A stretch of 10,655 nucleotides of DNA from an uncultured bacterium (GTDB lineage Bacteria > Desulfobacterota > Desulfovibrionia > Desulfovibrionales > Desulfovibrionaceae), in the NCBI GenBank assembly GCA_905215675.1, contig CAJMRA010000052.1, forward strand, positions 1 through 10,655, given 5' to 3'. The notes beneath the pieces were generated by a model that was given only the letters and a program-made list of their open reading frames with translations, was not told the origin of the DNA and ran no database searches. The position numbers and the translations under genes are program-made. Shown here piece after piece: positions 5,850-10,655 of the stretch (its first letter is position 1; each line of letters starts with the position of its first letter).

Positions 5850-6464
5850 ATGTCGGATTTGGACGTCTTGCGTCGCCGCCTGAGCAGCGACGAAATCAAC
5901 GCCATGCCCCTCTATCATTATGAGGGGCGGGTTCACCTTGTGCGAACGCCGGAGGAACTGGCGTCCGTCATGCCGTTGCTGGAACGGGAACGTGTCATCG
6001 GCTTTGATACGGAAACGCGTCCCTCCTTTCGCAAGGGGCGCGTCAATGCGCCTTCGCTGGTACAGCTGGCAACGGAAGAGGCTGTCATCCTCGTGCAGTT
6101 GTCCTGGCTGCCGTTAAGCGAGGGACTGGCCGCCCTGCTGAGCGATCCCCTTCATGTCAAGACCGGCGTGGCCATCGGCGACGACATGCGGGAATTAAGC
6201 AAGCTCCATCCCTTTACCCCCGCCGGTCTGGCCGACGTGGGCGCGTTTGCCCGGGCGCAGCATATCCCCAGCCAGGGCTTGCGCACGCTGGCGGCCAACC
6301 TTTTCGGCCTGCGTATTTCCAAGGGGCCGCAATGCTCCAATTGGAGCGTCAAGGTCCTGAGTCAGCGGCAGATTCTGTACGCCGCCACCGACGCCTGGAT
6401 CAGCCGCGCCATCTATTTGCGAATGCTGGAACTGGGACTTGTGCCGGGGAGCGTCGCCGCATGA
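5850..6464 (+). CDS. DEDDy-type 3'-5' exonuclease domain protein
   Basis: This 204-residue protein is a stand-alone DnaQ-like 3'-5' exonuclease of the RNase D/WRN type; whether it acts on DNA or RNA cannot be told from sequence. The metal-binding motifs are complete: Exo I GFDTETRP (51-58, D53 and E55), Exo II VAIGDDMREL (107-116, probably D112) and Exo III YAATD (177-181, Y177 and D181), which makes it DEDDy. The family signature SQGLRTLAANLFGLRISK (141-158) followed by SNWS (163-166) is present. No HRDC or helicase domain is attached, so it is not full RNase D. ATG 5850 is chosen because the upstream-conserved DEINAMPL lies after it; its ribosome-binding site is weak. Its stop overlaps the next gene by 4 nt (ATGA). 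Confidence 0.85.
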   Translation: MSDLDVLRRRLSSDEINAMPLYHYEGRVHLVRTPEELASVMPLLERERVIGFDTETRPSFRKGRVNAPSLVQLATEEAVILVQLSWLPLSEGLAALLSDPLHVKTGVAIGDDMRELSKLHPFTPAGLADVGAFARAQHIPSQGLRTLAANLFGLRISKGPQCSNWSVKVLSQRQILYAATDAWISRAIYLRMLELGLVPGSVAA

Positions 6465-7630
6465 ACCGGCCTCCGCTTCGGGAAAACGGCGTCGCGCCGC
6501 TGGTATTCTTTACAGGTGGCACGGCGTTGCGAGCCCTGAGCCGCCATCTTGCCGCCCTTGCCGTTCCCGCAGTCCACATCGTCACCACCTTTGATTCCGG
6601 CGGAAGCACCGCCGTCTTGCGGCGGGCCTTTGCCATGCCCGCCGTCGGCGATATCCGGCACCGCCTCGGGGCGCTGGCCGATCCCGCCGTCGTGCCGCCC
6701 CGCGTGCTGGATATCTGGGAATGGAGAACGCCGCAGGACGGCGATCCCGACCGGCTGCGGGAGGAATTGCGCGCCATCGGCGAAGCCTGGCATTCCTTCT
6801 GGCTGGACGTTCCCGAATCCTTCGCCGCCCCCCTGCGGCGCTATTTCTGCGATTTTCTGGCGCAGATGCCGGCCGATTTCGATCCGCACGGCGCCTGTTT
6901 CGGCAATCTGGTGCTTGCGGGCGGCTTCCTGCGCCACGAACGCCGTCTTGATCCCATACTGGCGGCCTGCGGCCGTCTGTTTGCCGTACGCGGCTCCGTC
7001 TTGCCGATCGTGGAAGGAAGTTTCCATCTTGCGGCGGAACTTCAGGACGGCTCCATTCGCATAGGACAACATCGTTTCGGCATGCCGACCCAGCCGGTAC
7101 GCCGCCTTTTCCTCACCGTTCATGATCCCGATCACGGCGTCTGCGAGGCGACGCCCTGTCGTCCCCGTATCGTGACGCGCGCCGCCGCGGCCATTGGCGC
7201 TGCCGGAGTGCTGTGTTATCCTATGGGCAGTTTCTATTCCAGCGTGCTGGCAAATCTCCTGCCCGAGGGCGTCGGCAGGCATATTGCCGCCGCCGACTGT
7301 CCCAAGGTCTTTATCCCCAACAGCGGCGGCGACAAGGAATGCCCGTCCTGCACCATAGCCGGACAGGTGGATTTCCTGTTGCGGACCCTGCGCGCCGATG
7401 TGCCCGATGCCGACGTATCCCGCCTCCTGACCCATGTGATCATCGACGGTCGGCAGGGGCGCTACGAAGGGCGGGGAGACAGGGAGTATCTCCAGCAACT
7501 GGGCATCCGCGTCATTGACGCCGCCGTCGTCATGCCCGACGAGCCGCAACGCCATGATCCGAAGGCCGTCGGCGCGCTGCTCCTGCGGTTGCGCGACGAA
7601 AACAGACAGGAGTCGGCCTCCCATGCCTGA
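6461..7630 (+). CDS. CofD/YvcK-like protein of unknown function
   Basis: The 389-residue product belongs to the CofD/YvcK superfamily: FFTGGTALRALSRHL (16-30) is the glycine-rich nucleotide-binding loop, followed by VTTFDSGGSTAVLRRAF (41-57) and AVGDIRHRL (61-69). Later motifs are LCYPMGSFYSSVLANLLP, then PNSGGDKECPSC. CofD transfers 2-phospholactate in F420 synthesis and YvcK controls cell shape and carbon use. This protein is longer than YvcK and diverges from both, and no other F420 gene is here. It resembles a deltaproteobacterial group I recall as 'GAK system CofD-like protein'; that system's other partners are not visible in this window. ATG 6461 overlaps the exonuclease stop (ATGA) and has GGGGAG at 6446-6451. 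The frame is open 43 codons further upstream inside the exonuclease, which I reject. It overlaps rluA by 8 nt. The reaction is unknown. Confidence 0.8.
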   Translation: MNRPPLRENGVAPLVFFTGGTALRALSRHLAALAVPAVHIVTTFDSGGSTAVLRRAFAMPAVGDIRHRLGALADPAVVPPRVLDIWEWRTPQDGDPDRLREELRAIGEAWHSFWLDVPESFAAPLRRYFCDFLAQMPADFDPHGACFGNLVLAGGFLRHERRLDPILAACGRLFAVRGSVLPIVEGSFHLAAELQDGSIRIGQHRFGMPTQPVRRLFLTVHDPDHGVCEATPCRPRIVTRAAAAIGAAGVLCYPMGSFYSSVLANLLPEGVGRHIAAADCPKVFIPNSGGDKECPSCTIAGQVDFLLRTLRADVPDADVSRLLTHVIIDGRQGRYEGRGDREYLQQLGIRVIDAAVVMPDEPQRHDPKAVGALLLRLRDENRQESASHA

Positions 7631-8615
7631 AAAGTCTGCCTCCTCCGGCGCTTCCGCCCCCCTGACCATAGACGGCAGTCTTGCCGGGCGGCGGCTGGAC
7701 GCGGCCCTTGGCGAACTTCTGCCGGGTCTGGGCGTACGCGCCCGTCGCCGCCTGATCGAAGGCGGGGGGCTGCTGCTCAACGGACGCCGCGTGCGCGCGC
7801 CCGGCCTGACCGTACGGCGGGGCGACGTCCTGCGTCTTGTGGAGTCTCCCGTTGCCGCCGTCGCTTCCGCCCCCTGGTCGTACCCTGCGCAGCAACCGCG
7901 CGTCCTGCGCGATGACGCTCCCTATCTGTTCCTGTTCAAACCCGCGGGCCTGCATACCGTCGCCCTCGGGGGCGGTTCCGCTCCCAGCCTTGAGTCCCTG
8001 CTGCCTGCCCTGCTGCCCGCTCCTCCCCGTCTGCTTCAGCGGCTGGATTTTGAGACGTCGGGCCTGATCTGCGCGACGTCCTCTGCGGAGGGCGGGGAGG
8101 TCTTCCGAACGGCGGAAGCCCGCAACGAGGTCTGCAAGGGCTATCTTGCCCTGCTGCAAGGCAGTCTGGAAACTCCCGTCACGGCGCGGGCGGCCATCGC
8201 CATGGACGGCGGCGCGACCGTACGCATCCGGGCCGGAGAGGAGGAAGACGCCGGGCGCTGGACCTCTTTTGTTCCTCTTGTCCGCTGGCGGGCGTCGGAA
8301 ACCGCCGCCGTGGCCGAGGCGCTGGGCATGCCCGTGCCGGACGGGCCGCTGACGCTTGCCGCCTGTCGTATCGGGCGCGGGGCCCGGCATCAGATCCGCG
8401 CCCATGCCGCATGGCTCGGCCTGCCGCTCTGGGGCGACGCCCGCTATGGCGGCAGCGGGACGCATTTTTTTCTGCATCACGGGAGGTTTCATATGGCTTC
8501 CGTCGAATGCCGCTGTCTGCCGCCGTGGCTTGCCGCGCTGGCGGGATTGCCGGGCGACGCGCCCGAGGCGGCGCGCCGCTGGCTGGAAGCTCCCGTTCCG
8601 GCCGTCGGCCCCTGA
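7623..8615 (+). CDS. RluA-family RNA pseudouridine synthase
   Basis: The enzyme isomerises specific uridines in rRNA or tRNA to pseudouridine. The 330-residue product has an N-terminal S4 RNA-binding domain (about 21-75, RRLDAALGELLPGLGVRARR) and a catalytic domain with LFKPAGLHT (104-112), the catalytic aspartate in RLDFETSGL (140-148, D142) and the closing motif RHQIRAHAAWLGLPLWGD (255-272). At the canonical TGRxHQIR site the sequence is RGARHQIR, so the usual threonine and arginine are changed. I cannot say which site it modifies, so I give no RluA/C/D symbol. ATG 7623 overlaps the CofD-like gene by 8 nt, with AGGAG at 7608-7612. It is the last gene of this three-gene unit. Confidence 0.88.
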   Translation: MPEKSASSGASAPLTIDGSLAGRRLDAALGELLPGLGVRARRRLIEGGGLLLNGRRVRAPGLTVRRGDVLRLVESPVAAVASAPWSYPAQQPRVLRDDAPYLFLFKPAGLHTVALGGGSAPSLESLLPALLPAPPRLLQRLDFETSGLICATSSAEGGEVFRTAEARNEVCKGYLALLQGSLETPVTARAAIAMDGGATVRIRAGEEEDAGRWTSFVPLVRWRASETAAVAEALGMPVPDGPLTLAACRIGRGARHQIRAHAAWLGLPLWGDARYGGSGTHFFLHHGRFHMASVECRCLPPWLAALAGLPGDAPEAARRWLEAPVPAVGP

Positions 8616-8673
8616 TGTCCCCCGTCCCTTCCCCGGAGCGCTTTTTCCAGGGGGGCAGGAGCATGTAACAAGC

Positions 8674-8818
8674 CCCTTTCAAGGGCGAGAGCGTTTCACC
8701 TTTGAAAAAGGTGAAAACGCGAGGCGGCGGCACAGTGCCGCCCGGCCCGAAGTGAGCGGAAAAACAGCGTTTTTTCCGCGAAACGACAGGCCGTATGGTT
8801 GGAAACGCGCAGCGTTTC
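8674..8818. repeat. cluster of short inverted repeats (REP-like)
   Basis: Five palindromes lie in 145 nt. CCCTT/AAGGG (8674-8685). GCGTTTCACCTTT (8691-8703) pairs with AAAGGTGAAAACGC (8707-8720), one bulged A. GGCGGCAC/GTGCCGCC (8726-8742) has a single central A. GCGGAAAAA (8756-8764) pairs with TTTTTCCGC (8771-8779). GAAACGC (8802-8808) pairs with GCGTTTC (8812-8818). Words of the form GCGTTT or AAACGC recur in both orientations. The 8756-8779 hairpin, with an A-run and T-run in its arms, could terminate transcription from either direction. Confidence 0.7.
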
Positions 8819-8830
8819 AAACTGAACTTG

Positions 8831-8876
8831 CTGTTATGTTTATTTATTTGAAAATAGCGTAAGAATTTGTGTTAAC
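8831..8876 (+). promoter_or_regulatory. AT-rich tract, probable promoter region for DUF47-pit
   Basis: This is the most AT-rich stretch I noticed in the window. A candidate -35 TTGAAA (8848-8853) is followed 17 nt later by GTTAAC (8871-8876), which matches the -10 consensus at only three positions, so the exact promoter is not fixed. CTGTTA (8831-8836) and TAACAG (8873-8878) form an interrupted inverted repeat that could be an operator. Base composition and position argue for a promoter here. Confidence 0.35.
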
Positions 8877-8888
8877 AGACCTTGGGCG

Positions 8889-8915
8889 CGCGTGACGACG
8901 ATGGGCGTCGTCGCG
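8889..8915 (+). promoter_or_regulatory. leader hairpin before DUF47 gene
   Basis: GACGACG (8894-8900) pairs perfectly with CGTCGTC (8906-8912) around an ATGGG loop. CGC (8889-8891) and GCG (8913-8915) extend the stem past a 2-nt bulge. It lies 49 nt upstream of the DUF47 start and has no T-run, so it is more likely a leader structure than a terminator. I do not recognise a riboswitch. Confidence 0.35.
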
Positions 8916-8964
8916 TTCGGCTCGGGGGAATCCGTCCCTTCAACCGTTTACGCCGAGGAATAGC

Positions 8965-9591
8965 ATGTTCGCATCTCTGTTGCCCAAATCCGCTCCCTTT
9001 TTTGAAATGCTGCTGGAGCAAAACCGCATTCTGTGCGACATGAGCGGCCTGCTGGGCCGCATGTTCGACGACGATGCGGACAAGGACGCCCTCCACAAGG
9101 ATATTTCCCTGCTGGAAGAAGAGGCGGACATGCTCCATGTACGCATTGTCCGCGCCCTGTCGCAAACCTTCATTACACCCATCGATCGCGAGGATATCCT
9201 CCGCATCAATCAGGCGCAGGAAGAGGTCATGGACTGCGTGCAGAGCCTGAGCACGCGCCTGCATATTTTTGAATTTTCCCGGGCGCGTTTTCCCGCCGTC
9301 AAGCTGGTACAGACCATGGGCGGGCTGCTGGAACTCTCGCGGCTCATGCTCGACGGACTGACGCGCAGGGAAGATTGTCACAAGACGCGCGCCTTTCATG
9401 AGCTGCGCGGCGACTGCGACATGATGCTGGCCGTGGGCGTGGCCGAACTCATGGATGAGGATATCTCGTCGCCGCAGGCGCTCATGGTGCTGTTCAAGTG
9501 GAGTCAGATTTACGACCGCATCGAAATCATGCTGGGCGCGGTGAACAACCTTGCGGAAACCCTCGAAGAAGCGGTGCTGAAAAATGTTTGA
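8965..9591 (+). CDS. DUF47 family PhoU-like protein, Pit partner
   Basis: A 208-residue, almost wholly alpha-helical cytoplasmic protein of the DUF47/PhoU-like family. These proteins usually sit beside Pit phosphate transporters and are thought to modulate them. Visible family features are the acidic, probably metal-binding stretch LLEEEADMLHVRIVRAL (49-65) and TFITPIDREDILRI (68-81), followed by a second set of helices with DCDMMLAVGV and DRIEIMLGAVNNLAE near the C-terminus. No signal peptide or membrane segment is seen. ATG 8965 has GAGGAA at 8955-8960. The gene overlaps pit by 8 nt, which supports a joint role and translational coupling. Confidence 0.9.
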   Translation: MFASLLPKSAPFFEMLLEQNRILCDMSGLLGRMFDDDADKDALHKDISLLEEEADMLHVRIVRALSQTFITPIDREDILRINQAQEEVMDCVQSLSTRLHIFEFSRARFPAVKLVQTMGGLLELSRLMLDGLTRREDCHKTRAFHELRGDCDMMLAVGVAELMDEDISSPQALMVLFKWSQIYDRIEIMLGAVNNLAETLEEAVLKNV

Positions 9592-10588
9592 TGTGCCTGT
9601 GCTGCTGGTTCTGATTGTCCTGGTGGCCCTTGTCTTTGACTTTACCAACGGCGCGCACGACTGCGCCAATGCCATCGCCACGGTCGTTTCCACCAAGGTG
9701 GTGACGCCCCGTTTCGCCGTGGCCGCAGCTGCGGCGCTCAATCTGGGCGGCGCGCTGCTGGGCACGGAAGTGGCCAAAACGCTCGGCGGGGGCATCGTGC
9801 TTCCAGAAGTTGTTCAGGGAAGTCATGTGCTGGTCCTTGCCGCGCTGGTGGGGGCCATTGCCTGGAACTGCATCACCTGGTACTTCGGCATTCCCTCCTC
9901 GTCCTCGCACGCCCTGATCGGCGGCCTCATCGGCGCGGCCGTGGGGCATGGCGGCTTTGCCACGCTCAACGCCGGAGGCATTGTCGGCAAGGTGCTGCTG
10001 CCGCTGGTCCTGTCGCCGCTGGCGGGCTTTGCGGCGGGTTTCCTCATCATGTGGGCCATCTACTGGATTTGCGCCCGCATCGCGCGCGGCAAGGTCAATG
10101 CCGCCTTCCGTCGCCTGCAACTGCTCTCGGCAGGTTTCATGGCCACCAGCCACGGCTTGAACGACGCGCAGAAAACCATGGGTATCGTGACGCTGGCCTT
10201 GCTGATCTTCGGCAAGGTGGACAGCGTGGAAGTTCCCCTCTGGGTCAAGCTGTGCTGCGCCATGGCCATGGCCATGGGTACGGCCGTGGGCGGCTGGAAA
10301 ATCGTCAAGACCATGGGACACCGTATCTTCAAGCTGGAACCCGTGCACGGCTTTGCCGCCGAAGGCGCGGCGTCGCTGGTCATCAGCGGCGCGTCCATGC
10401 TCGGCGCGCCCGTCAGCACCACGCACACCATTTCCGCCTGCATCTTCGGCGTGGGCAGCAGCAAGCGCCTTTCGGCCGTGCGCTGGGGCGTTGCCGGACA
10501 ACTGGTGACAGCCTGGATACTGACCTTGCCCGCGTCGGCTCTGGTGGGCTTCATCTCCTACTGGCTGCTGCATTTCATCTGGAACTAG
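9584..10588 (+). CDS. pit: Pit-type inorganic phosphate transporter
   Basis: Pit permeases (PiT/SLC20 type) carry phosphate, or metal-phosphate, across the inner membrane using an ion gradient. The 334-residue product is hydrophobic throughout, with about ten predicted membrane segments. The two inverted family signatures are intact: FTNGAHDCANAIATVVST (20-37) in the N-half, and GAPVSTTHTISACIFGVG (274-291) in the C-half. Other conserved pieces are FGIPSSSSHALIGGLIGA (101-118) and SHGLNDAQKTMGIV (189-202). It is in the compact bacterial size class (no long central cytoplasmic loop). ATG 9584 lies inside the end of the DUF47 gene, with no strong ribosome-binding site of its own, so it is probably translated by coupling. 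Use of the symbol pit is by family. Confidence 0.94.
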   Translation: MFDVPVLLVLIVLVALVFDFTNGAHDCANAIATVVSTKVVTPRFAVAAAAALNLGGALLGTEVAKTLGGGIVLPEVVQGSHVLVLAALVGAIAWNCITWYFGIPSSSSHALIGGLIGAAVGHGGFATLNAGGIVGKVLLPLVLSPLAGFAAGFLIMWAIYWICARIARGKVNAAFRRLQLLSAGFMATSHGLNDAQKTMGIVTLALLIFGKVDSVEVPLWVKLCCAMAMAMGTAVGGWKIVKTMGHRIFKLEPVHGFAAEGAASLVISGASMLGAPVSTTHTISACIFGVGSSKRLSAVRWGVAGQLVTAWILTLPASALVGFISYWLLHFIWN

Positions 10589-10622
10589 CGGACAAGGGTG
10601 CCGGAGGGTTGTCGGGGGGAAG

Positions 10623-10655
10623 GGAACCCCCTTGGCTAGCGCGCAAGGGGGTTCC
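10623..10655. terminator. perfect 12-bp hairpin after pit, cut by window end
   Basis: GGAACCCCCTTG (10623-10634) and CAAGGGGGTTCC (10644-10655) are exact complements around a 9-nt loop. The right arm ends on the last base of the window, so the stem may be longer and any T-run is out of sight. Its position, 34 nt after the pit stop, suits a terminator of the DUF47-pit unit or the start of another extragenic repeat. Confidence 0.55.

Larger units (their letters stand above)
8616..8964. other. non-coding region with clustered palindromes and AT-rich tract
   Basis: No convincing gene on either strand in this 349-nt stretch. From left to right it holds a run of inverted repeats between 8674 and 8818 (listed separately), an AT-rich island at about 8831-8876 that contrasts sharply with the GC-rich surroundings, and a hairpin at 8889-8915 before the DUF47 gene. 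It probably contains the 3' end of the rluA transcript and the promoter and leader of the phosphate-transport genes. Confidence 0.8.

Noticed and set aside
4230..5936. 568-codon open frame on the - strand across mnmE
   Set aside because: Antisense shadow of mnmE with low-complexity composition and no recognisable domain. The + strand gene has all GTPase motifs.
6413..7780. 455-codon open frame on the - strand across the CofD-like gene
   Set aside because: Shadow of a gene with clear family motifs on the + strand. The - strand translation shows no domain.
8179..8820. 213-codon - strand frame overlapping the end of rluA and the palindrome cluster
   Set aside because: Arginine/proline-rich translation without a domain. 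It crosses several inverted repeats and is antisense to a certain gene.
8818..8832. Possible sigma54 promoter around TTGCT (8828-8832)
   Set aside because: The required GG at the -24 position is absent (bases 8818-8819 are CA).
8831..8848. Possible PHO box (CTGTTAT then ATTTATT) upstream of the phosphate genes
   Set aside because: The first half resembles CTGTCAT, but the second half at the required 11-nt spacing matches only 3 of 7 positions.
1..10655. tRNA, rRNA, CRISPR array, insertion sequence or prophage genes
   Set aside because: No T-loop motif in the gaps, no regularly spaced repeats, no transposase or phage protein and no flanking terminal repeats were seen.

Overview
The window is a GC-rich bacterial chromosome segment with every convincing gene on the + strand. 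It opens with the conserved cluster rpmH-rnpA-yidD-yidC-jag-mnmE, often found near the replication origin. That order, the high GC, the DUF47-Pit pair and the CofD-like family suggest a deltaproteobacterium, most likely a member of Desulfovibrionaceae. This assignment is inference from gene order and protein style; there is no rRNA or other decisive marker here.

Layout. Positions 1-487 hold no convincing protein gene. They hold a perfect 13-bp inverted repeat, a nested stem with a GAAA tetraloop, a good sigma70-type promoter (227-255) and a structured leader just before rpmH. The leader contains an 8-codon open frame whose stop overlaps the rpmH start. Positions 488-3086 encode ribosomal protein L34, the RNase P protein, YidD and the insertase YidC. 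A strong 12-bp hairpin lies in the 172-nt gap before jag. Jag (KhpB) and mnmE then overlap by one base. This block joins translation (L34), tRNA 5' maturation (RnpA), membrane protein insertion (YidC, YidD), an RNA-binding protein (Jag) and wobble-uridine tRNA modification (MnmE).

Positions 5850-8615 form a second, tightly packed unit: a DEDDy 3'-5' exonuclease, a CofD/YvcK-like protein and an RluA-family pseudouridine synthase, joined by overlaps of 4 and 8 nt. The exonuclease and RluA proteins act on nucleic acid. The CofD-like protein between them has no assigned function that I can support, and is the least explained gene in the window.

Positions 8616-8964 are non-coding and unusually rich in inverted repeats (REP-like cluster), followed by an AT-rich tract and a leader hairpin. 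The last unit, 8965-10588, is a DUF47 (PhoU-like) protein overlapping a Pit-type phosphate transporter by 8 nt. The window ends exactly at the edge of a perfect 12-bp hairpin that could terminate this unit.

I found no tRNA, rRNA, CRISPR array, insertion sequence or prophage gene. The best leads for something new are the rpmH leader with its uORF, the exonuclease/CofD-like/RluA operon, and the palindrome cluster at 8674-8818.
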